Of a stretch of 64,000 nt of DNA, positions 13,087 through 23,983 are shown piece by piece. Source of the DNA: Quercus robur (Eukaryota > Streptophyta > Magnoliopsida > Fagales > Fagaceae); contig NC_065542.1 of NCBI RefSeq assembly GCF_932294415.1, positions 42,993,942-43,057,941 on the forward strand, written 5' to 3'. The notes under the pieces are model-generated. The model made no database searches and was not told the origin of the DNA. It saw only the letters and a program-made list of their open reading frames with translations. The translations under genes were made by a program, and so were the position numbers. Position 1 is the first letter of the stretch; every line of letters starts with the position of its first letter.

Positions 13087-13688
13087 TGTAAGAACCAAGT
13101 ATAAGCCTTCTGGGCCTTAGTTCACTTGGGGCTCACAATTTATTTGTAGTGGATTAGAGGATTTCCTACTATGGGTCGTTCTCGGCAAAGAGACTCAAAG
13201 CAACGCCCAATTGATATTCACTTCACTTGACTGTTTTCTCTCAAATTTTCTGAACCCCTTCTTCTCCCAACTTTCTTCTATTTATAGCCAAGGTTAGTGG
13301 GGAGATTATGATTACAGTCACCGTTAGTGCTACTGAAGGTCCAATATTATCTAGTTAAAGTGGGTGTTTAGGTGAAAGGGCGGTGCAGCATTTATGATCT
13401 TGGAACTTGGTTCCATTTTGACCGATTATGTTCGGCAACTCAATTTCCCGTGCATATCATGATTTTCCCGGACATGACTCATACGCTCGATCGGGAAAGC
13501 TTAACCGGTCAACTCTGGGAACTCAATACCCAAAACTTGTTTTTACTCTAAGGCAGTTTCAAGAAGGGCATAAGGTAACTGGACCTTTCTGCTGGGCCTG
13601 CGCCCAAAGCCGGTATGGGCTTGGGCCCGGGGCCTAGATGGGTCTGGGCCCAAGGCCAGTATGGGCTTTGGAATCTCGGTACCGTACA
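13087..13688 (-). repeat. 3' LTR of the Tat-type element
   Basis: 602 bp, bounded on the element strand by TGTACGG and TTCTTACA. It pairs with the LTR at 23056-23656. A TATA box on the minus strand (CTATAAATAG, 13278-13287) is present in both LTRs. The 69-codon frame at 13428, repeated at 23396, is just LTR sequence. Confidence 0.95.
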
Positions 13689-13701
13689 ATAGCCCCCCCT
13701 T
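13689..13701 (-). other. Polypurine tract of the Tat-type element
   Basis: On the minus strand AAGGGGGGGCTAT abuts the 3' LTR. It is the expected plus-strand primer for reverse transcription. It resembles GAGGGGCTAT at the same place in the related elements (352-361 and 37451-37460). Confidence 0.8.
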
Positions 13702-13981
13702 GATTCATACTCGGTCGCCGAGAAGAATCAAGGAGCTGCCTGGGCCTTTTGACCTCGGGAATCTTCTAGCCTGGGACTTCTGACTGTCACTTCTTATTAA
13801 TATTCATCTCAAAAGACGCGCCGTTTCGCGGCGCCAGGCGCAGTCGTCATTATTGCCTGACGGTTCGTGAACCGAAGCGGCGTGCGAATCGGTTACGCTT
13901 GGCATTCGCTGGGTCGCTCGTAAACTGTGCCCATTTATTGCTTGATTAAGCGTTTCTTCTTCCTTCATTTCTTTTTGGCTC

Positions 13982-13989
13982 TATAAATA
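13982..13989 (+). promoter_or_regulatory. TATA box for the antisense ORF of the retrotransposon
   Basis: TATAAATA within CTATAAATAG, 294 bp inside the 3' LTR and about 195 bp before the ATG at 14184. It points opposite to gag-pol. A 5' UTR intron is plausible: donor GTAAGT near 14108 and acceptors near 14166 or 14183. TATA motifs in the same relative orientation and position occur at 61-68 and 37116-37123. Confidence 0.55.
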
Positions 13990-14183
13990 GTCCCCCTCTG
14001 AACGCCATTCCATTTTCCCTTCGCCTCTGATCTTTAGTGCTTACTCTCTGCCGACCACATTTCTGTGCGCTTGCTTGCCCAGTGTTCTTTTCCTCCTTAG
14101 AACCCAAAGTAAGTTTTTCTTCCCCTTCCTGTTCCTTCAACTTTATTTCTTTGAGTTCACTTTTGTAGTTTTAGACGTTATAG

Positions 14184-16494
14184 ATGGGTTACTCTTACCT
14201 TTTAGAATCCCCGGCTGCTTTGGCCACCTTTAGGAATAAATTTAACATTCCCGATGACGTGGATGTGGCTTACTGCCATGAGAGTGATATTGAACTCCAC
14301 CGAGGGCAGGGTACAGCCTTCTTTCCTTTGATGTCCATTTTAGAAGGTGGGGTCAGGTTCCCCGTAGATCCCCTCTTGATAAACACACTCACTTACTATG
14401 GGCTGTGCCCTGACCAGCTTCCCCCCAATTTTTACCGGGTAGTTAGTTGTGTCAGTAAGTTGAACCACACCTTTAACTTACAGTTAGACCACCATGACAT
14501 TAACCAAATGTATAGCCTCTGTGGGAGTAAAGCCACCAATTATTACCTAAAGACAAGAGATGCACGGGTACGGCTGATATCATACCTACCTGATTCGAAC
14601 AGGAACTCCGTCGGGGAGTTCGTTAGGGTGCGTGGCAATTGGTTTGCCGGGGAGATCCCTTGCCCCCTTACACGGCGTGAAGTGGGTTCATACCATCCCC
14701 TTCATATAATTGCTTTCCTCCACCTCTTCTTTTCTTCTTATTGGAGTAAAAATTTTTATTGTTAGAGACTAATGCGTCACCTGTTCTTTTGCAGACGGCA
14801 AAGTGTTTGTGCAGGACCTCAGAACCGTCCACGCCAAAGATTTAAACTTCGTCCTCCGTTCCGAGATATACGTGCATTGGGACGGATAACTCCGGGCCTC
14901 GCACTTGATCCTCGGAGTGGAGCCGGTTTATTCTACTTGGCAGCCTTTCAAGCAGGCACTGATAGTAGATAGCCCTCTGCAATCATATATAGACGTCCGG
15001 TACGTAAACTTTTTGCCGCCGAAGCTTACAACCGGGGAAGCGAGGGAATTTCGTCGGCGGTTTACTTGCGCGGACGAGCTAGCCCCTTTGCGAGACGAAT
15101 CCGCAGAACAAGCATCCCGGCGCCTCAGGGAGATAGCCCACGAAGCCATACAGCAAGAAGACCAAGGGCAAGAGCAGCCCATTCCCGAGAATCCAGCCAC
15201 TGTGCCTCAACAACAAGTGATAGAAGCGGCTGCCCTGCTAGCTGAAGCTATCCGACCAAGCGGAAGGATGGTATCAAGGAAGGTGATGTCAATAGAACGG
15301 TTCGTGCCCGGTGCCTGGCAACCCAATCAGCCCTCGCCTTCCCAGGGCCGGGGTCAAACGTCTCAGCCCCCACCCTCCTCGCAGGCCGGACGCGCCCGAA
15401 AGAAACAAAAAGTTACCGATCAACCTTCCACGGGACCGGGAGATGCCGCTGTCCGGACTCCTCCTCGACCAACAGGTGGAATCGTTATCCGCGAGCCGCC
15501 AACCGAAGCTGGCACGGGGGGCGCATCCTCCTCCTAAGTGGCTCCAGCGTAGGAGCCAAAGTTCCTTCTGGACGGCAAGCCATTGCCCTCAACTGCCTGT
15601 GTTCGGATGTGGGATAAGGGCGAGGGCGGCCGTATTGCCCAAACTTTGGCTGAAGCTCTTCAACTTCCCGAGGACGTGCACGCTTTTGAGGAGAGATCCA
15701 AGGAGTCTGTGGGGCGCCAGTTAGAGTGGCACGCCATTGCGGTAATTCTTTTGTCTATCTACTCCTTCATATAGATTTCCTTTTGCTTCCTTTCTAACCT
15801 TTGCGCTTGCTAGGCCGCTCAAATGGCTCACATTGTGGTTGCCCGGGCCCGGGAGCTTGCCGAGGAAAACGAGCGCGCGAAGGAGGCGCGGGAGTCAGCG
15901 GTGAAAACGGCTAAGGAAAAGCTGAAGGCTGCTGAGTCTACTGAGAAAAAGGCTGCTGCTGCGGAGAAGAACCGGGCATTGGCCGAGAAGAGGTACGCGG
16001 AGCTCCTGACTCAGCAGAATGAGACGGAGGTCAAGCTAGCCCAAGCCATCAGCCTTAATACCTCCAACGCCGAGGAGATTGCCGATCTCAGGGCAGGTTT
16101 GGCAGCCGCGGAGCAGAAATGGTACGATGTCGGTTTTGCTGATGCCGAAAATTCCGCAGAGCCGGTAGTGGCTCGGGCTCGGAATATGGGTTTTGAGGCC
16201 GGGTGGTTTGCCGCTCTCCAAGCAATGGGAGTTCCTGAGGATTCGCCTCTGAGAGACCCCGGCCAAATTCCATTCCCGAGCCCTGCACCTGCCGCCCAAG
16301 ATGCCCCGGTTGCTATTGATGAGGAGGAGACGGCCAGTATGAGGGAGCTGGTTGAACAAATCGATGCTCACGCCGAGCCCGAGGAAATGGAAGCCACCAG
16401 TATCCCGACTGTGCAGGAGCTTCTCGGTGAGGACCCGCCTTTTCCCCTGACCGTCCAGCAGGAAGTGACACCGCCGACCCAACCTCCCAGCTGA
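14184..16494 (+). pseudogene. Antisense ORF (aORF) of the Tat element, spliced and broken by stops
   Basis: This runs opposite to gag-pol. A consistent gene model has exon 1 at 14184-14685, an intron to 14794 (GT-AG), a long exon 14795-15741, an intron to 15813 (GT-AG) and a last exon 15814-16494. Phases agree across both introns. Three in-frame stops break it: TAA 14887, TAA 15535, TAG 15550. The N-terminal part (LINTLTYYGLCPDQLPPNF, then VRGNWFAGE) resembles plant proteins annotated as putative gypsy-type transposon (Pfam PF04195, from memory). A Pro/Gln/Ser-rich linker follows. The last exon is an Ala/Glu/Lys-rich coiled coil (about 15850-16110) with an acidic, proline-rich tail. The function is unknown. 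Antisense ORFs at this site are known in Tat-lineage elements; the exon structure here is my inference from splice sites and frame. Confidence 0.7.
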
Positions 16495-16840
16495 TTTTAC
16501 TTTTATTTACTAGCTTATTTTTATTTTGTTGGTTTTATTTGCCTATGTCACCGGGATGTGGTGACTGAACAATTGCCTTAATTTATTGGTTTTATTTGCC
16601 CACGTCACCGGGGTGTGGTGACTAAACAATTGCCTTTATTTATTTAATTAGTAGTCCGTTTTCTTTTTCCGTTTCAATTTGTTGAATGAATTTATATCTA
16701 TTTATGTGTTTTGCTTGAATCATGCCAGTGCTATGGCCGCTTAATAGAATGGTACCCCCGAAAACCTGTTGTGCGGCGCTGTGGGTAATTTGAGAGCGCT
16801 AATGGACTTAGTATTTGTAAAAGGGTTAGGTTTTCATCAG
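16495..16840. other. Non-coding spacer within the Tat element
   Basis: Between the antisense ORF and the tandem array. It holds a short direct repeat: TTGGTTTTATTTGCC, then ACGTCACCGG or ATGTCACCGG, then GTGTGGTGACT or ATGTGGTGACT, at about 16530 and 16586. No gene is seen. Confidence 0.5.
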
Positions 16841-17517
16841 GCTTTGGTTTAACCGAGAATCGTGTTTTCGTCCTTAGAGTATTCGCTTGTAAGGTTTCCA
16901 CTTGTTCGGAGATTTGAGTTTAACCGAGAATCAAGTTTCTGTCCTTAGAGATTTGTTTGTAAGGTTTCCACCTGCTCGGCGATTTTGGTCGAGCCGAGAG
17001 TCAGGTTTCTGTTCTTAGAGATTTATTTGTAAGGTTTCCACCTGCTCGGCGATATTGATCGAGCCGAGGGTCAGGTTTCTGTCCTTAGAGATTTGTTTGT
17101 AAGGTTTCCACCTGCTCGGCGATTTTGATCGAGCCGAGAGTCAGGTTTCTGTCCTTAGAGATTTATTTGTAAGGTTTCCACCTGCTCGGCGATATTGATC
17201 GAGCCGAGGGTCAGGTTTCTGTCCTTAGAGACTTATTTGTAAGGTTTCCACCTGCTCGGCGATATTGATCGAGCCGAGGGTCAGGTTTCTGTCCTTAGAG
17301 ATTTGTTTGTAAGGTTTCCACCTGCTCGGCGATTTTGATCGAGCCGAGAGTCAGGTTTCTGTCCTTAGAGATTTATTTGTAAGGTTTCCACCTGCTCGGC
17401 GATATTGATCGAGCCGAGGGTCAGGTTTCTGTCCTTAGAGACTTATTTGTAAGGTTTCCACCTGCTCAGCGATATTAATCGAGCCGAGAGTCAGGTTTCT
17501 GTCCTTAGAGATTTATT
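16841..17517. repeat. 70-bp tandem repeat array in the 3' untranslated region of the Tat element
   Basis: Nine full units and one partial unit start at 16841, 16911, 16981, 17051, 17121, 17191, 17261, 17331, 17401 and 17471, all exactly 70 bp apart. The first two units are more diverged. The two 210-bp blocks 17051-17260 and 17261-17470 are nearly identical three-unit sets, so a higher-order repeat has already formed. Tandem repeats downstream of pol are known in Tat/Ogre elements and can seed satellites. The unit shares two boxes at the same spacing with the array at 34862-35925. Confidence 0.9.
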
Positions 17518-17622
17518 GGCGATTCTCTTGGTGTGCGGTTACGGAGTCAAAAACAGCATATACAAAAAAGTTCATCATGCTCTTAATTTTAATGGAATAC
17601 AAGTTCTGGCTTACACCGATGA

Positions 17623-20600
17623 TTATGCGTAGAATTTCTTCAAGTTGTTGGCGTTCCATGGTCGGGGGAGCGGCCTCTCGTCGAGGTCTTCCAAGTAGTA
17701 GGCCCCTGCACCCACGATGGCTGTGACTCTGTATGGTCCCTCCCAACTCTGAGCAAGCTTCCCTGCAGCCATGTCCCGCATGTTCCCCACTACCCTTCTT
17801 AACACTAGTTCCCCGGCACGGAATTCCCTGGCCTTTACATTTCGGTTGTACCTTTGGGCCAGCTTCTGCTGATACTCGGCAAGCCGTATGGTCGCGGCCT
17901 CCCTGCATTCTTCTAGCCAATCCAAATGCTCCATCATCAGGTCGGCGTTCTGTACGGGGTCAAACCCGGCGACCCGTGCACTGCATAAGCTCACCTCGGT
18001 TGGTATCACTGCTTCTGCTCCGTATGTCAGAGAAAACGGGGTTTCCCCCGTGGATCTCTTGGGGGTCGTGCGGTAGGCCCATAAAACTCTGGGTAGCTCT
18101 TCTGCCCATCTTCCTTTCGCTCCATCCAACCTTCTCTTAAGCCCGTTCAAAATAGTCTTGTTTACTGCTTCAGCTTGGCTGTTGCTTTGTGGGTATGCCG
18201 GGGTTGAATACTTGTTTTTGATGCCGAGCTCGCTGCAAAAGGTCCAAAAAGCGTTGCTGTCGAACTGTAGCCCATTGTCTGTCACTAGCGAATTCGGCAC
18301 CCCAAACCTTGTAACTATGTTTTTCCATACAAATTTTTTCACGTCAATATCCCGGATATTAGCCAAGGCTTCAGCTTCAGCCCACTTTGTGAAGTAATCT
18401 ACAGCCACCAATACAAAACGGTGGTTCCCCGTTGCTCGGGGGAATGGCCCGAGGATGTCAAGCCCCCATTGTGCGAATGGCCACGGGCTGCTGACAGGAT
18501 TTAGACGTCCTGCCGGCTGATGGATCATTGGGGCGTGCTTTTGACATTGTTCGCAACTCTGAACGTATTCGGCGGCATCCTTCTGCATCTGTGGCCACCA
18601 AAACCCCTGTGTCATTGCTCTGTGTGCTAAAGATCGTCCCCCAGCATGCCCGCCGCACACTCCCTCATACAGCTCGGTCAGAAGCTCCTTGACTTTTTCA
18701 GGATGCAGGCACAAGAGGTAAGGGCCCGCGAAGGACCTTCGGTACAACTTTCGGTCCGAAGACAGCCAGTACCTGGGAGCCATTCGTCGAATCTTATTGG
18801 CCTCGGCCTCATCCTCTGGAACTTTATCTTCGGAAAGGAAGTCTATGATCGGGTTCATCCAACATGGACCGGCCACCGCCACCTGCGCAACCTCTACTCC
18901 GGCTTGGTCGAGAACACTCTTCACACAGATGCTTGGCTCCCTTATAAGTTCTATCGTGATAAGCCTTGGCATGTCCTCGGTAGCCGATGAGGCTAACGTG
19001 GCAAGAGAGTCAGCGTGCTTGTTTTTTGACTGGGCTACCTGGGATATTTTTACCGTTCCAAACTGACCGATAATCTGCTTTACCGTACTTAGATAAGCTT
19101 TCATTCGGGGGTCCCGAGCCTCTAAGTCCCCAGTGATCTGATAAAAAACCAGCCGAGAGTCCGAGTAGATCTCCACGTCCTTTGCGCCCAGATGCAATAC
19201 TGCCCTCAACCCGGCCAGTAGGGCTTCATATTCGGCTTCGTTGTTCGAGGCTTTGAACCCCAATCTGAAGGAGTGTTCCAATCGTATACCCTCAGGGGTG
19301 ATTATGACAATACCAGCCCCGGCCCCCATAGCATTTGATGCGCCGTCCACAAATAACCTCCACGGGCGAATCTCCGCACTACAGATTACCTTGCCTTCAT
19401 TCTTGGGTGTAAATTCTGCAATGAAATCGGCGAGAACCTGTCCCTTCACCGAGTTTCTAGGTCGGTATCTTATGTCAAACGATCCCAACCGAGTCCCCCA
19501 TTTGGCAATCCGTCCTGTGAAGTCGGATTTCTTCAACAGTGACTGCAATGGATACTCGGTGAGGACGAACACTGTGTGTGCCTGGAAGTAATGTGGTAAC
19601 TTCCTCGTGGCGTGCACCAGGGCCAAAACTAACTTTTCAAGAGGCAGGTACCTTGTCTCGGCATCGACCAAGGTTTTGCTCACGTAATACACCGGCATTT
19701 GCACTCCCCGGTCCCTTAGTAACACAGCACTTACGGCATGATCGGTGACTGCAAGGTACATAAACAGATCCTCCCCGGGCTCCGGGGCCATCAACCTCGG
19801 TGCCTTTGCCAAATATTCCTTTAGTTCTCGAAAAGCTTCATCGCAGCTCTCGTCCCATCGAAACCCCTTCCACTTTTTCAGAAGCTGATAAAACGGCTGG
19901 CAGCGATCGGCAAACTTGGAGATAAATCGGTTCAGGGCGGCTAACATTCCAGTGAGCACTTGTACCTCTTTGGGATTGCTTGGTGGTTTGAGGCGGTTCA
20001 CGGCCTCTATTTGATCGGGGTTAGCTTCTATTCCCCGAGTAGAGATCAGATATCCCAGGAACTTACCAGCCCCCACTCCGAAAGTGCACTTCTCGACATT
20101 CAGGCGCAATTTGTGCCGACGTAGTATCTCGAACACTCCCTGGAGATCTTCGGTATGCTGTGACTCAATTCTGTTTTTTACCACCATATCGTTGATATAA
20201 ACTTCAACTGTGCATCCAATTTTTTCTCGGAACATTCTCGTCATCATTCGCTGATACGTAGCCCCGGCGTTCTTCAATCCAAACGGCATGACCTCATAGT
20301 GATAGTTTGCATTCGGGGAGATAAATGCTGTCTTTTCTCAGTCTTCGGGCGCCAAGGCAATCTAGTGGTAGCCCTGGAAGGCATCTAGGAAGCTCATCCT
20401 CGGGTGCCCGTATGTTGCATCTACTAGCTGGTCAATCTTGGGCATCGGGAATGGGTCCTTGGGACATGCCTTGTTCAAGTCTGTGAAATCCACACAAACT
20501 CTCCATTTCCCGTTCTTCTTCTTCACCACGACAGTGTTTGCCAACCACTTCGGGAAGAATATCTCCTTTATGGCTCCGGCCTCCTTCAGCCGCTGTACCT

Positions 20601-20853
20601 CCATGTTTACTACACCGACATGTTCTTTTGACGCTCTTCTCGGTTTCTGCTTCTTCGGGGGGAACAATGAATCCACGTTGAGTCTGTGGACAATGAACTC
20701 GGGATCTACGCCGGGCACTTCATACGGGCTCCATGCGAAAACATCTATGTTCTGCAACAGGAACAACAACATCTCTACCCTTTCCCGGTCATTCATGCTT
20801 GTACCTATCTGGAAATATCTGTCAGTATCTAGGAGAATTCTTACCTTCAGCAC
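17623..20853 (-). pseudogene. Pol of the Tat element: RT, two RNase H domains, integrase (defective)
   Basis: One frame runs from RT to the end of integrase, with stops at 20362 (TAG) and 20338 (TGA) inside RT. The last 888 codons are open. The RT signature region reads YINDM at about 20186-20199. The first Asp of the usual Y-x-D-D catalytic pair is Asn (AAC at 20191-20193), so RT should be inactive even without the stops. A first RNase H follows, then a second one with FVDGASN (about 19335-19350) and ADSLATLAS, the dual arrangement typical of Tat. Integrase has its zinc-binding region (GGHAG to CEQCQKH, about 18545-18650) and the D, D, E residues in WGLDILGPF, TDNGLQF and AEAVNKT. The tail resembles the C-terminal region of gypsy integrases and there is no chromodomain that I can see. 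Confidence 0.9.
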
Positions 20854-20901
20854 CTCCTCAACAACGTCCGCCCCAGTTTCCCCCGGGGGTTTCTGTAATT
20901 G

Positions 20902-22992
20902 CTATGAATTCTCTTTCTCGTTTTCCTCAGTTTGACCAAGCTGTTCCTTCTCCCACCTGACCGCGGCGACAAGGCACTGCCTCGCCACCTGTTGGTTCCC
21001 CCTTACCTCGGCAACTCCATTCTCAGTAAGAAATTTTACTTTCACGTGAAGGGTGGACGGAACAGCCCCCATGGCGTGAATCCACGGCCTTCCCAGGATT
21101 GCGGTGTATGGTGCGAATGATCGGACTACTATAAATGTAACTATAACTCCCTTGCCTTCCATGTCCACTAGGAGAGAGATTTGCCCCTCGAGAATTACAA
21201 CTCTCCCGTCAAACGAGACCAACGGCGTGTCATACTTTGCCAAATCCTGGGTCTTTAACCCGAGCCCTTCAAAGAGGTCCGGGTACATGACATTAGCCCC
21301 ACTTCCTTGATCAATCATTACCCTCTTCACCAGGAATCCACCTATCCGGGCTGTCACCACCAAAGCATCGTCGTAGGGTTGGATCATCCCTTCTAAATCG
21401 TCTTCTCCGAACAAGATGGACAGCCGTCCAACTTTCTTTTTCTTCTTGGATGATTCTTCCTCCGCGCAGGCCACTGTCAATACCCTTTTTGCCGCTGCTG
21501 CCCTTCTTGGTACGGCATGGATGACTTCGATTACCCCCAGGGGTGGTGGAAGGGGATTCCTTTTCTGTTGGGCGCCCTGCCCGGTTTCTCGGTCAATGGA
21601 ATCTGTTACTAACTCTTTTAGGTACCCGGCCCTTACTAGCTATCCGAGATGATCTTTTAACACCCGACACTGCTCGGTGGTGTGCCCCTTGTCTCTGTGA
21701 TAGGTGCAGTATAGGTTTTGGTTCCTCCGGGATGGGTCGCCCCCCATTTTGTTCGGCCACCTGAAGAATGGCTCGTTTTTTATCCGTTCCAAGATCTTGT
21801 GCACGGGCTCTTTAAACACCACATTAACCCCGTCGATCTGCGCCTCTGGTTGCTGCATTCTGAAGTCTCTTTTCGGTTTCGTCGGCAAAATGCTTTGACA
21901 AGATCTCCCCACTAAAGGAGCTTTCCCCCTGCTTTGCAGCCGATCATCCTCCAGGCGTTTGTACTCCTCTATGCGTCTCATCAGTTGCCTCATATCCTCG
22001 GGGGGTCTTCTCGTCAGTGACTCCCGTAATTCAGAATCTTCAGGGAGCCCCATCCTGAAGGTGCTTGCTGCAATTTTCTCGTTTCCTCCACCAATCTCGT
22101 TGTAGAGTTCCCAGTATCGGCTGGCATAACTCCGAAGGGTTTCCCCGACCCTCATCTTCATGGAAAGTAGTGCGTCAACCGGCTGTTACACTCGGCTGCA
22201 TGTCACGAACCTGCTGCCGAATTCTTGAATCAGCTCGGCGAAGCTGTGTATAGAACCCTTCCGCAGCCCATTGAACCATCTCAGTGCAGTAGAGCCGAGA
22301 CTAGAGGGGAATACTTTACACATCAATGCATCGTTGTGCGCATGCAAAGACATCATGTGGATGTAATGGCTAACGTGCTCCACGAGGTCTGTCCTCCCCT
22401 CATACGAATTGAATGGTGGTCGTGTGAATCTGCTCGGCATCGGGGCCCGTTCAATTTCATCGGAGAATGGTGACCGGGCCGCCATCCGCAAGGCTCGGCT
22501 CATGGCGTCCATGGCGGCATTGTGGTGCAGTCGTTCCTCCGGCGATTCTGATCCTTGGTGATCGTAACCATGCGACCGTGAACGGTTCTGCTGATGACGT
22601 GGTTCCCGTGGTTGCCGGTGTGACTCTTAGGAACGCGATCGGTCTCAGGATCGCTACGTACTAGACCGGCTGGAGCCCTCACCCTGGTTTCTCCTTTGTT
22701 GGGGGTTGCGATTCTTTTCATGTCGCCGACCCCTTGCTTCCAGCTCTAAATCCATTACCAGTCTGCGTAACCGCTCCAGCTCTCGGTCCCTTTCGTCATA
22801 CTGTCGATGCGCCGAGACGTCTAAAACCGTCCAGTGTGTCTGAGCCGACCCCTCTCCCAATCCGGACCTTTCCTCCCCTCTTGGGTGCTCCCTATCTTCC
22901 CGTCGTTTCTGCCTTCTCTCCCTCCATGTTGACCCCCGAGAAGATCCCATGGAGCCGCTTGATGCACGCTCTCCTGAACGCTCCTCAGACAT
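20902..22992 (-). pseudogene. Gag and protease of the Tat element (defective)
   Basis: This starts at the ATG at 22992 and shares the frame of pol, so gag-pol is a single frame broken only by stops: 22654, 22645, 22627, 22186, 21640 and 20902. The N-terminal part is Arg/Glu-rich. The middle (about 22150-22450) resembles the retrotransposon gag domain (SLGSTALRWFNGL). A zinc-knuckle-like C-x2-H-x4-H-x4-C motif (in YCTYHRDKGHTTEQC) lies near 21700. The protease catalytic motif IDQGSG lies near 21310. The product would be the virus-like particle shell and maturation protease, but this copy cannot make them intact. Confidence 0.88.
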
Positions 22993-23035
22993 TCCTGTCG
23001 TTTGAGTCCCAGTCGAACCACAGCTTTGTAGGAGG

Positions 23036-23053
23036 GCCCCACGGTGGGCGCCA
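23036..23053 (-). other. Primer-binding site of the Tat element
   Basis: TGGCGCCCACCGTGGGGC, two bases (AT) from the 5' LTR edge. The related 4.4 kb element has AT then TGGCGCCGTCTGTGGGAA in the same place. I do not assign the tRNA. Confidence 0.75.
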
Positions 23054-23055
23054 AT

Positions 23056-23656
23056 TGTAAGAACCAAGTATAAGCCTTCTGGGCCTTAGTTCACTTGGGC
23101 TCACAATTTATTTGTAGTGGGTTAAAGGATTTCCTACTATGGGTCGTTCTCGGCAGAGAGACTCAAAGCAACGCCCAATTGATATTCACTTCACTTGACT
23201 GTTTTCTCTCAAATTTTCTGAACCCCTTCTTCTCCCAACTTTCTTCTATTTATAGCCAAGGTTAGTGGGGAGATTATGATTACAGTCACTGTTAGTGCTA
23301 CTGAAGGTCCAGTATTATCTGGTTAAAGTGGGTGTTTAGGTGAAAGGGCGGTGCAGCATTTATGATCTTGGAACTTGGTTCCATTTTGACCGATTATGTT
23401 CGGCAACTCAATTTCCCGTGCATATCATGATTTTCCCGGACATGACTCATACGCTCGACCGGGAAAGCTTAACCGGTCAACTCTGGGAACTCAATACCCA
23501 AAACTTGTTTTTACTCTAAGGCAGTTTCAAGAAGGGCATAAGGTAACTGGACCTTTCTGCTGGGCCTGCGCCCAAAGCCGGTATGGGCTTGGGCCCGGGG
23601 CCTAGATGGGTCTGGGCCCAAGGCCAGTATGGGCTTTGGAATCTCGGTGCCGTACA
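23056..23656 (-). repeat. 5' LTR of the Tat-type element
   Basis: 601 bp, with a minus-strand TATA box (GGCTATAAATAG, 23247-23258) that should drive the genomic transcript. It pairs with 13087-13688. Confidence 0.95.
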
Positions 23657-23983
23657 CAAAATATACAGCTTTTTTTAGCTTCTATGTACGACTTTTTTTA
23701 AACCACACATTTTATTTTCCCCTTTTTCTTAATTTTTCAAATTTTTTGAAGTTACAAGTATCACTTTCAGCAAAAAAAAAAAAAAAAAAAAATTATAAAC
23801 AAGCTGTTGTTACCTAATCAACAATTAGCCTGGCTCATCATCATTAGAGCATTTTCATTGGCAATTGTAAATGGAAAATGGAGGGAAAATTTAGCATCAA
23901 GGCACAAAAAGAGCCCAGCAGTTGGACTTGAAAAAACTAAGAATTGCAAATTGTTTTGCAATTGTGCTATAGTACCATCCTAA

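Larger units (their letters stand above)
13087..23656 (-). mobile_element. Complete Ty3/gypsy LTR retrotransposon, Tat lineage type
   Basis: The element lies on the minus strand, is 10.57 kb long, and is flanked by a perfect 5-bp duplication CAAAA (13082-13086 and 23657-23661). In its own direction the order is: 5' LTR (23656-23056), AT spacer, primer-binding site TGGCGCCCACCGTGGGGC, gag, protease, RT, RNase H, a second RNase H, integrase, a 70-bp tandem array, an ORF on the opposite strand, a polypurine tract AAGGGGGGGCTAT and the 3' LTR (13688-13087). The second RNase H after the first, the tandem repeats beyond pol and the antisense ORF are all hallmarks of the Tat lineage. The LTRs differ by about eight substitutions and one indel in 602 bp as counted by eye. 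The copy is defective: gag-pol has eight in-frame stops and the RT active site is altered. Confidence 0.95.

Noticed and set aside
16841..17517. CRISPR-like regular repeats
   Set aside because: The units are directly tandem without unique spacers and lie in a plant retrotransposon.
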